The translations under genes and the position numbers were made by a program. The notes below the pieces were generated by a model. That model saw only the letters and a list, made by a program, of their open reading frames with translations, searched no databases and was not told where the DNA came from. DNA of 64,000 bases from Spongiactinospora rosea (lineage in GTDB: Bacteria; Actinomycetota; Actinomycetes; Streptosporangiales; Streptosporangiaceae): assembly GCF_003315795.1 (NCBI RefSeq), contig NZ_QMEY01000003.1, positions 248,001 to 312,000 on the forward strand, in the 5' to 3' direction. Positions 8,580 through 17,832 of this stretch are shown here, in pieces (positions within the stretch are counted from its first letter, which is position 1; every line of letters begins with the position of its first letter).

Positions 8580-8665
8580 CACGGGGTTGTGCCTGGCGGG
8601 GGAAAGGTGCCCGCCGCCCGTCCGCGCACGGGCGGCGGGCGGCCGGGGCGCCATGGCCACGGCGG

Positions 8666-9583
8666 TCAACGCGCCGTTCCGCCGATCTCGGCGCGCAGGG
8701 CCGCGAGGAATTCGCGTGCCTCATCCTGGTAGATCGCCGTACCGGCCAGCAGATTCCATTGCCGTTCGTAGATGGCGACGTCCTCTGCGGCGTTGGCGTT
8801 CAGCCGGACATGGGTGGTCTCGACCTGGACGAAGGTGTCCTCAACGCTTTCGTCACCGATGTACACGGTGAACCCGTGCGCCGGGCAGACGACCGCTTCC
8901 CTGTTGTGCGGTATCAACCCGATCGAGACGTTCTCCAGCGTGCTCAGGGACGAGACCCGGTCCAATTGGGCCAGCAGGAGTTTCACCGGGCCTGGGCGGC
9001 ATCTCAGCGCCGCCTCGGTGACCAGGAATTCGAAACGCCGATTTTCCTGATAAAGTGCGAGCTGGCGTTGCAGGCGGGCGGCCACCGCCATCGCCAGGTC
9101 GCCCTCCGAGTAGGGCGGGTCGAATAACAGAAAGACCCGCCGCGCGTACTCGGCGGTCTGTAGCAGGCCCGGGACGAGCGTCGGCTGGAAGACCCTGACC
9201 AGCTTGGCCTGGTCCTCCTGCTCCCTTATGTCGTCCTGCAGATGGGGCTGGCGCTGCAGCGCGGCCCGCCAGGTGTGGATCTCGGTGAACGCCGACTCGG
9301 TCAGGTCGACCAGCCACTCCCGGGTCTGCGTGGAGGACTCCACCGCGTCGGCCCACGCGGTCACCTCCGGCATCGTCGGGATCACCGTGCCCGACTCGAT
9401 CCTGGAGATCTTGGACTGGCTCATCCCGATGCGATGGGCCAGGTCACGGCCGGAGATTCCGGCGAGGTCGCGCAGCCGGCGCAGCTCGGTGGCCAGCCGC
9501 TGTCGTTTGGTCAGGTGTACTCCGCCATCACCGCTGCTTCCGTCCCGCACAGCGCCCCCCGTGGCAGTCACGCAATTGAACAT
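8666..9583 (-). CDS. XRE-family regulator with DUF5753 domain
   Basis: Up to 305 aa. An N-terminal helix-turn-helix (LAGISGRDLAHRIGMSQSKISRIESG) is followed by the DUF5753/Scr1 ligand-binding-like domain (LVRVFQPTLVPGLLQTAEYARRVF). This WhiJ-like family regulates development and secondary metabolism in Streptomyces. The ATG at 9583 has almost no room for a ribosome site (AGG directly abuts it), so the message may be leaderless, or translation may start at the GTG at 9520 just before HLTKRQRLATEL. A 44-bp inverted repeat begins 10 bp upstream. Convergent with its likely DUF397 partner. Confidence 0.88.
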   Translation of the reverse strand: MFNCVTATGGAVRDGSSGDGGVHLTKRQRLATELRRLRDLAGISGRDLAHRIGMSQSKISRIESGTVIPTMPEVTAWADAVESSTQTREWLVDLTESAFTEIHTWRAALQRQPHLQDDIREQEDQAKLVRVFQPTLVPGLLQTAEYARRVFLLFDPPYSEGDLAMAVAARLQRQLALYQENRRFEFLVTEAALRCRPGPVKLLLAQLDRVSSLSTLENVSIGLIPHNREAVVCPAHGFTVYIGDESVEDTFVQVETTHVRLNANAAEDVAIYERQWNLLAGTAIYQDEAREFLAALRAEIGGTAR

Positions 9584-9592
9584 CCTCGGATT

Positions 9593-9636
9593 ACCTGATT
9601 TAGCGTGATTCCAAATGATGTAGCACTAAATCAGGT
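9593..9636. promoter_or_regulatory. Inverted repeat upstream of the XRE gene
   Basis: Perfect 11-bp arms ACCTGATTTAG / CTAAATCAGGT (9593-9603 and 9626-9636) separated by 22 bp, immediately upstream of the XRE/DUF5753 start. It is strikingly AT-richer than its surroundings. Arm centres are 33 bp apart, about three turns. Most likely an autoregulatory operator overlapping the promoter; this is inference. Confidence 0.65.
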
Positions 9637-9761
9637 CGAGTCGGGGATGTCAAACCAGGCGTAGTCCGGACATCTTCCGCGCTCTGCCGCGTCAGGCGGG
9701 TCGTGAGCCCGCAGAGTGGCCGACTGCGATTCGGGATGATGCGGATTGATGCGAGACGGCA

Positions 9762-9793
9762 GCGCCGGGCCTGCCGTCTGGCAGGCCCGGCGC
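9762..9793 (-). terminator. Strong hairpin terminator after the 86-aa gene
   Basis: Perfect 14-bp stem GCGCCGGGCCTGCC with a 4-nt loop (GTCT), about 30 bp beyond the stop of the small secreted protein gene. There is no T-run, as is common for actinomycete terminators. Confidence 0.7.
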
Positions 9794-9821
9794 CGGTCGA
9801 TCAGCCGGTTGACGTGCGGTT

Positions 9822-10082
9822 TCAGTCGAAGACGTAGCGGACGTTGACGTTGCCGTGCCGCGCGGCGTTGGCCGTCGTGCCGTTGATGTTGTTGACATCG
9901 GTGGACAGGTGCCCGTGGCCCAGAGCCTGGGTGATGCTCTCGCCGAACAGGTTGCCCGACTGTGCCGCCTCAAGGTTGCGCGTGCGGTTGCCCCAGACGT
10001 CCGCGTGGGCGGGGGCCGCCAGCAACGAGACCGCCGCGGCGGCCGCGACGACGGCGCCTGTGACACACAGCTTCTTGATCAC
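9822..10082 (-). CDS. Small secreted protein, unknown family
   Basis: 86 aa. A classical Sec signal peptide (MIKKLCVTGAVVAAAAAVSLLAAPAHA) precedes a mature peptide of about 58 residues rich in Asn, Gly and Ala (VWGNRTRNLEAAQSGNLFGES, NNINGTTANAARHGNVNVRYVFD). The mature part has no cysteine. The composition and size recall chaplin-like or rodlin-like surface peptides, but the defining chaplin motifs are absent, so I give no family. It has its own promoter region and a strong terminator, suggesting a monocistronic, possibly abundant transcript. Confidence 0.75.
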   Translation of the reverse strand: MIKKLCVTGAVVAAAAAVSLLAAPAHADVWGNRTRNLEAAQSGNLFGESITQALGHGHLSTDVNNINGTTANAARHGNVNVRYVFD

Positions 10083-10409
10083 TTGAGCTCCTGCCGAGTT
10101 GGTTGACCGTTGTGGATCAATGGCATGGTCATCCTATAACCGAGCGTGCCCGATCAGTAGCGGATCGTGACTACATTTTGATCGCCGCGTGGCCGTGCCC
10201 GGCAGGGGAGGTGACCACCCGGCAATCACCCCGAATCACGGCAGATCCCGTCATTAGTCCTTATGGTGGGCTGCGCGAGGAGGGTGGGGATTGTCGCCCT
10301 TACGTAGATGTAGCCGAGAGGGTTGACCGGGAGACGGAAGGTAGTGGATAAAGTAAACCGGGAGGGGGCCCCGTATTACAGATCTGTCCGGACCATATCG
10401 GAGCCGCCG
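10083..10409. other. Divergent intergenic region
   Basis: A 327-bp non-coding region between the small secreted protein (minus) and the LAL regulator (plus). It should carry both promoters; TATAGGAT-like sequence on the minus strand near 10131-10139 is a possible -10 element. A TTG-initiated upstream extension of the LAL gene from 10323 is possible but weaker than the ATG at 10410. I see no RNA gene or repeat. Confidence 0.4.
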
Positions 10410-13256
10410 ATGTCGAGCATGGCCGCATCCATTCTGGTGGGCCGTGACACGGAGCTTGCCGCGCTCCTCGACGTGATCACCTTGCCGCCGGCGATCGCGC
10501 TGCTGGAAGGCGAGGCGGGCATCGGGAAGACACGCCTGGTACACGCGGCGATCGACGGGCTGCCGGTGCGGGAGCGCACGGTGTTGCTCGGACACTGCCA
10601 CCAGATACGGGAGCCGTTCCCTTACGGCCCTGTCTTTGATGCGTTGAGGCATGTGTCGGGTCTGTCAGTAGACGAGCTAAATCCGGTCATCGGGGCGCTT
10701 CGTGAGTATTTGCCGGAGTTGGCGGGTGAATTGCCGCCCTCGCTGCCGCCGCTCGAAGACCCGAGGGCCGAGCGGCACCGGCTGTTCCGCGCCGTCCACG
10801 CGCTGCTCGCCGCGGTGGCCCCCGCCGTGCTCGTCATCGAGGACCTGCACTGGGCCGACGACGGCACCCGTGACCTGCTGAGCTTCCTGACCGACGAGCC
10901 GCCCGACGAGCTCGCGCTGATCGTCACCTACCGCCGCGAGGACCTGCCGATCCCCGGCCTGCCGTTCGGGCGGGCCCACCGCAGGCCGCCGGGCACCCGC
11001 GGCGGCGTGATCGCGCTTCGGCCGCTGGCCGCCGCCGACGTGGGCAGGCTGGCCGGGGCGCTGCTCGGCCGCTCCGACCTGAGCGAGGCGTTCGCCGCCA
11101 AGCTCCAGGAACGCACGGCCGGCATCCCGTTCGTGATCGAGGAGGTCGTGCGCTCGCTGCCGACCGGCGACCGCGACCCGCTCGCCGGAGAGGCGGGCGT
11201 GAACGCGCTCGACGGCATCGGCGTGCCGCTGCTGCTGCGCGAGGCCATGGCCGAACGCCTGGCCGGGCTCGCGCCCGACGCGCTGGGCGCGGTGCGGGCC
11301 GCGGCCGTGCTGCGCGTCCCGGCGAGCGAGGAACTGATCGCCGCCGTGGCCGGCGGCACCTCGGAGGCCGGGCTGCGCGAATGCCTCAAGGCCGGTGTCC
11401 TGCACGAGCACACCGAGGGCCGGTACGGCTTCCGGCACGCCCTCGCCCAGCAGGCCGTCTACGACGCCATCCCCGGCCCCGACCGCCGCCTGCGGCACGA
11501 GCGGGCGATGGCCGCGCTCGCCCCCCTGGACCCGCCGCCGCTGGTCCAGCTCGCCTTCCACGCCCGCCGCGCGGGCGCGATCCAGGCATGGCAGCGCTAC
11601 GGCGCCGCCGCCGCCGACCACGCCGCCTCCATCGGCGACATGCCGATGGCGGTCGACCTCATGGAGGGCATGCTCGCCGACTCCGAGCTGCCGAACGCCG
11701 TGCGCGGCCCCCTGGTGCTGCGGCTGAGCAGGGTGGCCGCGGTCGGCCTGTCCCACCGGCGGGTCGTGGGCCTGGTACGCCGGCTGCTCGCCGATGACTC
11801 GCTGTCGCGCGAGGTGCGCGGCGAGGCCCGGCTGAACCTCGGCGTACTGCTGTGCAACCAGGCCGGCGAGGTCGCCGCCGGGCGGAGGGAGACCCTGGCG
11901 TCCCTCGCCGACCTGGAAGACCGTCCGGACATCGCGGCGCGCGGCCTGGCGCTGCTCGCGATGCCCCCATGGGGTGACGACTCACTGGCCACCCACCTGT
12001 CCTACATGGAACGCGCGGAGAAACTGGTCGCCACCACCGGGGACCCCGAGCTGACCACGGCCGTGCACGCCAACCGGGTCGCGCTGACCATGCTCGTGGG
12101 CGCGCCCGAGGCGGCCGAGCTGGTCGGCACGCTGCCGGTGAGCGACCCGTCGGCCGCCGTGCGCAGGCAGGTCGCGCGGGCGTACGCCAACTTCTGCGAC
12201 GCGGCCGTCGCGCTCGGCACCTACGACACCGCCAAGGAGTACGAGGCCGAGACCCGGAGGCTGGCCGAGGAGACCGGGGCGCAGTACCCGAGCTATCTGG
12301 TCCACCTGTCCGCGCTGCGCCTGGACTGGCTGACCGGCCACTGGGAGGGGCTGTGGGACCGGGCCACCGCCGTGGTGCGGATGACCGCCGAGACACCGCT
12401 GGTCGCGGTGGACGCCCGGCTGGTGCTCGGCATGCTGGCCTCGGCCAGGGGCGAGTGGGACGAGGCGGAGAACCACCTGCAGGAGGCCGGGCTGCGCGAC
12501 GCCGACTCCGGCTTCCTCCCGGTCATGTGCTCGGCGTCCGGCGGGCTGATCGAGCTGTACCTGACCCGCGACATGGTGGAGGAGGCGGTCGCCGAGGCCG
12601 GGCGCGCGATCGGCAGGATGCGCCGCAAGAGCATCTGGGTGTGGTGCGACCGGCTGGTGCCGCCCGCCGTGAGCGCGCTGCTGCGGGCCGGGCGCGACGC
12701 CGACGCCGCCGAGCTGGTCACCGACTTCGAGGCGGGCGTGGTCGGCCGCAGCGCCCCCGCCTGCCTGGCCGCGCTGGAGATGGCGCGCGGGATCCTGGTG
12801 GAGTCCCGTGGCGGGTTCGAGGAGGCCGCCGACCTGTACGCGCGGGCCCGCGCCGCGTTCGAGCCGATGCCGCAGCCCTTCGCCGCGGCCAGGGCGGCCG
12901 AATCCGAGGCGGGCGCGCGGCTCGGCCTCGGCGACCGCGCCGCCGCCGCCCGGCTGCTCGCCGACGCGGCCGGCCGCTTCGCCGGGCTCGGGGCGACCCA
13001 CGACGCCGCCCGCTGCCGCAGGACGATGCGGGAGATCGGGGTGGAGAAGCCGCCGCCGAGGGGCCGCAAGAGCGGCGGCAACACGCTGTCGCCCAGGGAA
13101 CGCGAGGTCGCCAGGCTGGTCGGGCTCGGCCGCACCAACCGGGAGATCGCCGAGGTGCTGTTCCTGTCGCGCCGCACGGTGGACACGCACGTCGCCAACG
13201 TGCTGCGCAAGCTGGGCGTCCGCTCCCGCGGCGAGGTCACGCCCCCGCCGGACTGA
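10410..13256 (+). CDS. LAL-type LuxR-family ATPase regulator
   Basis: 948-aa large ATP-binding LuxR (LAL) regulator. An N-terminal AAA/NACHT-like module has Walker [12 protein letters not shown] and Walker [14 protein letters not shown] long alpha-helical TPR-like middle region follows, and the C-terminus has a LuxR helix-turn-helix ([36 protein letters not shown], quoted in part). Such proteins act as signal-integrating activators in actinomycetes. The chosen ATG has a GGAG site 6 bp upstream (TCGGAGCCGCCG). No obvious target cluster is adjacent, so its regulon is unknown. Confidence 0.9.
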   Translation: MSSMAASILVGRDTELAALLDVITLPPAIALLEGEAGIGKTRLVHAAIDGLPVRERTVLLGHCHQIREPFPYGPVFDALRHVSGLSVDELNPVIGALREYLPELAGELPPSLPPLEDPRAERHRLFRAVHALLAAVAPAVLVIEDLHWADDGTRDLLSFLTDEPPDELALIVTYRREDLPIPGLPFGRAHRRPPGTRGGVIALRPLAAADVGRLAGALLGRSDLSEAFAAKLQERTAGIPFVIEEVVRSLPTGDRDPLAGEAGVNALDGIGVPLLLREAMAERLAGLAPDALGAVRAAAVLRVPASEELIAAVAGGTSEAGLRECLKAGVLHEHTEGRYGFRHALAQQAVYDAIPGPDRRLRHERAMAALAPLDPPPLVQLAFHARRAGAIQAWQRYGAAAADHAASIGDMPMAVDLMEGMLADSELPNAVRGPLVLRLSRVAAVGLSHRRVVGLVRRLLADDSLSREVRGEARLNLGVLLCNQAGEVAAGRRETLASLADLEDRPDIAARGLALLAMPPWGDDSLATHLSYMERAEKLVATTGDPELTTAVHANRVALTMLVGAPEAAELVGTLPVSDPSAAVRRQVARAYANFCDAAVALGTYDTAKEYEAETRRLAEETGAQYPSYLVHLSALRLDWLTGHWEGLWDRATAVVRMTAETPLVAVDARLVLGMLASARGEWDEAENHLQEAGLRDADSGFLPVMCSASGGLIELYLTRDMVEEAVAEAGRAIGRMRRKSIWVWCDRLVPPAVSALLRAGRDADAAELVTDFEAGVVGRSAPACLAALEMARGILVESRGGFEEAADLYARARAAFEPMPQPFAAARAAESEAGARLGLGDRAAAARLLADAAGRFAGLGATHDAARCRRTMREIGVEKPPPRGRKSGGNTLSPREREVARLVGLGRTNREIAEVLFLSRRTVDTHVANVLRKLGVRSRGEVTPPPD

Positions 13257-13310
13257 GCCGTTCGCCATGGCACCTCCCTTCGTTCGCTGCTTCCGCTGAA
13301 GATGGCGTGC

Positions 13311-13358
13311 CCCGGCCGGTGGCGGCGCACTGGGGCGAGCGCGATGCCACCGGCCGGG
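13311..13358. terminator. Bidirectional hairpin between convergent genes
   Basis: Perfect 13-bp arms CCCGGCCGGTGGC / GCCACCGGCCGGG (13311-13323 and 13346-13358) with a 22-nt loop, lying between the 3' ends of the LAL gene and the convergent metallopeptidase gene. Probable terminator for one or both. Confidence 0.6.
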
Positions 13359-13400
13359 ACCGGGCCCCCTTCCTCTGGGGTCTGGGATGGACATGACCGT

Positions 13401-13433
13401 GCCTTTTAGGGGCCTTTTAGGGGCCTTTCAGGT
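13401..13433. repeat. Three 11-bp tandem repeats
   Basis: GCCTTTTAGGG occurs twice head-to-tail (13401-13411, 13412-13422), then a diverged third unit GCCTTTCAGGT (13423-13433), ending 4 bp before the metallopeptidase stop codon. Each unit is one DNA turn. Function unknown; possibly a slippage-generated repeat. Confidence 0.75.
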
Positions 13434-13436
13434 GCC

Positions 13437-16400
13437 CTACAGGGTGATGCTCCAGGAGTCGAGCGTCCCCTGGTCCTGCGGGTAGACGTCGGTGACCTGG
13501 AGGGTCCAGGTGCCCGCCGCGTTCTGGTTGACCGGCACCGAGTAGGTCCTGGTCTCGTACGGCGTGCAGTAGGTGCCGCCGTACTGGTCCACCAGATAGG
13601 TCGCGCCGTTCGGGGCGCGCAGGGTGAGGTGCAGGTCCTCGGCGCAGGGGTGGTCGATCGTCACGCTGAGCCGGACCGGGGACTCGGCCCGTCCGGACGC
13701 CGTGGAGGTGATCGAGCTCGACGCCGTGGTGTAGTCGTAGACCGGGTAGTCGGTGTCGTTGGTGAAGGTCCGGTCACCGTCGTCGTCGCCCACGGTCAAC
13801 CGGTAGGTCGTCGTGCGCGTGGCGGTCTCGCCGGAGCCGGTGATCGTCACGTTGTACGTGCCGGGCGGCGTGGCGTCCGAGGTGGAGATGACCAGGCTGG
13901 AGCTACCGCCGGAGGTCACCGTGGGCGGGTCGAGCGTGGCGGTGGTCCCCGCGGGCAGCCCGGTGGCGGCCGACAGGTTCACCGTCTGGGGGGTGCCCGC
14001 GGTGGTGGTCGTGCCGACCGTGGCGGTGGCCCGGCCACCGGGCTCCACCGTGCCGGACGCCGGGTTCACCGAGATCGAGAAGTCGCGGTCGTTGCCGGGG
14101 CCGCCGACGGCGAGCTTCCAGATCGCGTACGCCGAGGCGTCACCCGCCCGGTCCAGGATCGTGTCGTTGATGTTGCTGATGTTGTCGCACGCCTGGTGGT
14201 AGCAGGAGTCGTACGCCTGGTTGGCGTTGCCGCCCCACTTGGTGGCCTGGCCCGAGGTCTTGCGGGCGCTGGCGCCCGCGGCCACGCCGGAGGTGGCGAT
14301 CCCCGCGTTCCTGAAGGAGGCGTCGTCGGAGCGGTTGGCGCCCTCGGTGTTCTCCTCGGGGGAGAGGTTCAGCTCGTCGTAGAACGCCTTCAGATGCTGG
14401 GCGGCGGTCGTGCCGATGTTGTTGATGAAGTAGCCGCCGTTGCGCGAGCCCACCATGTCGTAGTTGTGGTAGACCTTGATCTTGTTCCGCTCGGTGGAGC
14501 CGAGCGAGTTGACGTAGAAGCGCGAGCCGTTCAGGCCCTGCTCCTCGTCGGTCCACCAGCCGAAGCGCACGTGCTTGGCCATCGTGGGCCGCTTCTCCGC
14601 AAGGGTCAGCGCGACCTCCAGCAGCATGGCCGAGCCCGAGGCGTTGTCGTTGATGCCGGGACCCGCGCTGACACTGTCGAGGTGCGCGCCGGCCATGATG
14701 ACCTGGTTCTCGTCCCCGCCCGGCCAGTCGGCGATCAGGTTCGGGCCGGAGCCGCCGGTGCAGCCCGAGGTGCAGGGCTGGCGGACCACCGTGTAGCCGG
14801 CCGCGCGCAGCTTGCCCTCGACGTAGGAGACCGACGCGGTGTAGCCGGCGCTGTAGGAGCTGCGGTTGCCGCCGTTGCCGGAGGCGATCGTCTGGAACTG
14901 CTGCAGGTGCGCCTTGATGTTGCCGACGCTGATGTCGGGCGGTTCGATGTCACCGGGACCACCGTCGTCCACCCGCAGGTTGAAGGTCGCGGTGTGCGTG
15001 GTCTTCCCGGCGCCCTTGATCGTGATCGCGTAGTTGCCCTCGTTCACGGAGGAACCGACCTCGAAGGTCGCGGTCGCGGAACCGCCGCTGGTCACCGAGG
15101 TGGGGTCGAGGCGGACGGTGACGCCGTTGGGCACGTTCTCGGCCGTCAGGGCGACGGTCTGCGCGTTGCCCGCGGTGGTCTGGGTGTCCACCCGTGCCGC
15201 GATCTCCTTGCCGGGCTCCACGGTGCCGGAGGAGGGCGCGAGGGAGAGCGAGAAGTCGTCGCCCGCCTGGCCACAGGCCGGCTCACCGGACTGCGTCGGC
15301 ACGCTCACCGCGTTCCAGGCGTTCTTGACCGCGTTGCACTCGGCGCTGTTGGTGCCGTACAGCTCGACCACGGCGGCCATGGACGCGGAACGGATGTTGG
15401 CGTACCGCCAGCTTGACGTCTTGCGGCTGAGCGCGCCCATGTAGACCTTGCCGGCCTTCTGGATGCCGATGCCGGTCACCGACGAGGGGCCGCCGGTGCA
15501 GATCGGGCTGCTGGGCTTGCCGCCGCCGGGGTTGCTGCCTTCGGCGACCAGGTAGAACCAGTGGTTCAGCGGGCCGGCCGCGGCGTGCACCTCGGTGTTG
15601 GGGATCTGCGAGGAGTAGCAGTTCGGGTCCCGGTTGACCAGGCTCGGGTTGTACATGTTGCGGATCGGGCCGTTGCCGACCAGGTTGACCTCTTCGCCGA
15701 CCAGGTAGTCGGGCTCGTCGAGGTTGGCCGGGTGGTTCACGTAGTACTCGGTCAGCGCGCCGAAGATGTCCCCGGTGCCCTCGTTGATGCCGCCGTTCTC
15801 GTTGCCGGAGCCGGCGCCGCCGGGCGTCGTCTGGAAGATCGCGTGACCGTACTCGTGCGCCACCACGTCGATCGGGGTGGCCTGCTTGGTGTTGGCCTGG
15901 TTGTGGCCGAAGTTGGTGTAGCTGCCGTTCCAGAACGCGTTGACGTCGTTCAGGCCGACCCGCGCGGGGAAGCCACGGCCGCTGCCGTTGATGCCGTTGC
16001 GACCCAGCCACTCGCGCAGCATGTCCCATTCCTTGCCGACGGCGAACAGCACGTCGACGCAGGCGGTCTCCAGGTTGGTGCCGCTGCCGTTGCCCCAGTT
16101 GTCGTCGGGGCCGGTGTAGGCGGTGCCGCCCTGGCCGCCGCAGGAGATGCCGGGCCTGCCGGAGTCGGTCATCGAGTACTGGCTGCCGGACTGGGAGGTG
16201 CCGATGGTCACCGGGTTGCCGTTGTAGTGGCCGTTGCCGGTGCCCGCCAGGATCTCGTCGTAGGAGTCGGCGATCTTGCCGGACCTGGCGTCCACGAACA
16301 CGTGCTGCTTGCTGGGCTTGCCCGAGGCCAGGCCGGAGACCACGACCTCCCAGGCGAGCTTGGGCTTGGCACCCCAGGCCAGGACGACCAGGCGCGGCTG

Positions 16401-16865
16401 CGCGCTGTCGTCGACCCGGCTCAGCCGGGTCTTGGCGGTGGCCAGCGCGCGGCCGGAACCGACGCTCGCCTTGGTCGGCACGCCGCTCGGGCTGGGGCCG
16501 GAGGCGGCGGCGGTGTCGCGCACCCGGCCGCTCGCGTCGGTGACCACGACGGCGTCGCCGCCGACGACGGGGAGGCCCTTGTAGGTGCGCTCGTAGGCGA
16601 CGTAGTGCATACCGCCGGCGCCCGGTGTGACGCTCAGGCGGTGGTAAGCCTCATCAGGACCCCTGCGGAGTTCGTCGAGCCCGCTGAAGACCGCCTTGTC
16701 GGCGGCGGCCGCGGCGAGCGACTTGGGGTCGGCGGCGGCCTTGAGGGCATCGGCCGCGGCAGGGGTGGCCCCTGGCGGGGCCGCGTACGCGGACGACGCC
16801 GGTAACGCCGTCGATGCGACCACGGCGGCGCCTAAAGCCGCCGCGAGGAGGGTCGTGCGTTTCAC
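13437..16865 (-). CDS. Secreted M4-M28 double metallopeptidase with P-domain
   Basis: 1142-aa exported protein with two different zinc-peptidase units. In order: Sec signal peptide (1-28); FTP/PepSY-type propeptide; thermolysin-like M4 domain with HEYGH near residue 337, downstream NEGTGD supplying the third ligand, and VHAAAGPLNHWFY carrying the catalytic His; an Ig-like domain (FSLSLAPSSGTVEPG); an M28 aminopeptidase domain with AGAHLDSV, NDNASGSA and WWTDEEQGLNGS (about residues 650-900); a second, near-identical Ig-like repeat (FSISVNPASGTVEPG); and a C-terminal proprotein-convertase P-domain. Endopeptidase and aminopeptidase activity in one chain would let it digest protein progressively outside the cell. 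The M4 motif normally reads NEGxSD; here it is NEGTGD. Confidence 0.9.
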   Translation of the reverse strand: MKRTTLLAAALGAAVVASTALPASSAYAAPPGATPAAADALKAAADPKSLAAAAADKAVFSGLDELRRGPDEAYHRLSVTPGAGGMHYVAYERTYKGLPVVGGDAVVVTDASGRVRDTAAASGPSPSGVPTKASVGSGRALATAKTRLSRVDDSAQPRLVVLAWGAKPKLAWEVVVSGLASGKPSKQHVFVDARSGKIADSYDEILAGTGNGHYNGNPVTIGTSQSGSQYSMTDSGRPGISCGGQGGTAYTGPDDNWGNGSGTNLETACVDVLFAVGKEWDMLREWLGRNGINGSGRGFPARVGLNDVNAFWNGSYTNFGHNQANTKQATPIDVVAHEYGHAIFQTTPGGAGSGNENGGINEGTGDIFGALTEYYVNHPANLDEPDYLVGEEVNLVGNGPIRNMYNPSLVNRDPNCYSSQIPNTEVHAAAGPLNHWFYLVAEGSNPGGGKPSSPICTGGPSSVTGIGIQKAGKVYMGALSRKTSSWRYANIRSASMAAVVELYGTNSAECNAVKNAWNAVSVPTQSGEPACGQAGDDFSLSLAPSSGTVEPGKEIAARVDTQTTAGNAQTVALTAENVPNGVTVRLDPTSVTSGGSATATFEVGSSVNEGNYAITIKGAGKTTHTATFNLRVDDGGPGDIEPPDISVGNIKAHLQQFQTIASGNGGNRSSYSAGYTASVSYVEGKLRAAGYTVVRQPCTSGCTGGSGPNLIADWPGGDENQVIMAGAHLDSVSAGPGINDNASGSAMLLEVALTLAEKRPTMAKHVRFGWWTDEEQGLNGSRFYVNSLGSTERNKIKVYHNYDMVGSRNGGYFINNIGTTAAQHLKAFYDELNLSPEENTEGANRSDDASFRNAGIATSGVAAGASARKTSGQATKWGGNANQAYDSCYHQACDNISNINDTILDRAGDASAYAIWKLAVGGPGNDRDFSISVNPASGTVEPGGRATATVGTTTTAGTPQTVNLSAATGLPAGTTATLDPPTVTSGGSSSLVISTSDATPPGTYNVTITGSGETATRTTTYRLTVGDDDGDRTFTNDTDYPVYDYTTASSSITSTASGRAESPVRLSVTIDHPCAEDLHLTLRAPNGATYLVDQYGGTYCTPYETRTYSVPVNQNAAGTWTLQVTDVYPQDQGTLDSWSITL

Positions 16866-17198
16866 ATGATTCCTTTCGGCTCTCCCTGGCCGGGCCGCCG
16901 GTCGGCGGCCGTTGGCCCACCGCGCCGCCGCAGGTCGTACGGCGGCACGGTGATCGGGAAACGGGGGGTGAAGGATATGTAGCGGTCAGTACGGGTTAGG
17001 AGGGTGATCGACCCGTTCTGCCCTGTGCCGCCCGACGCTAAGGTCTCGCCCCACCGAGAAAAATCCGTAAGCGTATCGGTAGCCCATACGTAAATCGGCT
17101 GAGCAGCCCGCATACGTACCGGTCCGGTCTGGAGGCGGGCGCGAGCGTCGCCTATGGTGGCCGGGGGGTGGAGACCGGCCGCGAGGCCGAGGTACGTG
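16866..17198. other. Divergent intergenic region upstream of the metallopeptidase
   Basis: A 333-bp region holding the metallopeptidase promoter (minus) and the RsbW-like gene promoter (plus). It is AT-richer near 17050-17110, with TACGTA-containing motifs (CCATACGTAAATCGG, CGCATACGTACCGG) that could be protein-binding sites. No small gene is convincing. Confidence 0.35.
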
Positions 17199-17639
17199 AT
17201 GAGGCGGTTCCCAGTGCAGGTGAGTCATCAGTCCCTCCGTCGCTTCTCGCCGCGGCCGGCTCGGGGTGAGATCGTCTTCGGCATCGCCGATCTGCAGGCC
17301 GTACGGGCGTACGCCGCCGCCTACGTCCGGGCGCTCGGGCTCACCGCCGACTGGATCGCCGACTTCCTGGTCGCGACGAACGAGGTCGCCACGAACGCCG
17401 TCGTCCACGGCGCCGGCGTCGCCCGGCTGCGGGTGTGGGACGCGGGCGGGCAGGTGGTGGCCGAGGTGTACGACGAGGGCGTGTGGCCACGGGCCGAGGG
17501 CGAGCCCGAGCTTGAGCCGCCGGGGCCCTACCCGACCGGCGGAATGGGGCTGTGGCTGGCGCACACGGTGGCGTCCGGCTTCCGGTTGAGCACCGGCGCG
17601 GCGGGTACGACCGTGACGCTGTGGTTCGACCGCGGCTGA
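17199..17639 (+). CDS. RsbW-like ATP-binding protein (HATPase_c_2)
   Basis: 146-aa stand-alone GHKL ATPase of the anti-sigma/serine-kinase RsbW class. The N-box NEVATNAVVHG and the G2-like TGGMGLWLAHTVASGFRL near the C-terminus are clear. Actinomycete genomes carry many such proteins, which phosphorylate anti-anti-sigma factors or bind sigma factors, or partner XRE/DUF397 proteins. No sigma factor or antagonist gene is adjacent, so the partner is unknown. The ATG at 17199 has GAGG 6 bp upstream; an upstream ATG at 17154 adds a non-conserved stretch and was rejected. Confidence 0.85.
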   Translation: MRRFPVQVSHQSLRRFSPRPARGEIVFGIADLQAVRAYAAAYVRALGLTADWIADFLVATNEVATNAVVHGAGVARLRVWDAGGQVVAEVYDEGVWPRAEGEPELEPPGPYPTGGMGLWLAHTVASGFRLSTGAAGTTVTLWFDRG

Positions 17640-17781
17640 CGATCGACTCTTACCGCAAATCCTCCATACCAGGAGGAAACTCTCCGTTTCCAGGCATATA
17701 CGATGTGTTGCTACTTGGATACCTCCCACGTGACACCTGGTGTTCACCCCGTCACCGGCTGCGCGCCAGACGGGCCGCCTA

Positions 17782-17824
17782 CCTTTCGTCCGGGGCGCGT
17801 TCCCCGAGCGCCCCGGACGAAAGG
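17782..17824 (+). promoter_or_regulatory. 17-bp hairpin that pairs part of the phoX-like Shine-Dalgarno
   Basis: Perfect inverted repeat, CCTTTCGTCCGGGGCGC at 17782-17798 and its complement at 17808-17824, with a 9-nt loop. The right arm ends in AAAGG, which overlaps the AAGGAG ribosome site (about 17821-17826) of the PhoX-like gene starting at 17833. A stem this strong in the transcript would hide the ribosome site, or act as a terminator or attenuator. A GTTCACC heptamer like a PhoP-box unit of Streptomyces lies upstream at 17742-17748. Confidence 0.7.
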
Positions 17825-17832
17825 AGTCGCCG

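Noticed and set aside
9822..10082. Chaplin or rodlin identity for the 86-aa secreted protein
   Set aside because: No chaplin Cys pair and hydrophobic core pattern, and no rodlin repeat; only size and export signal agree.
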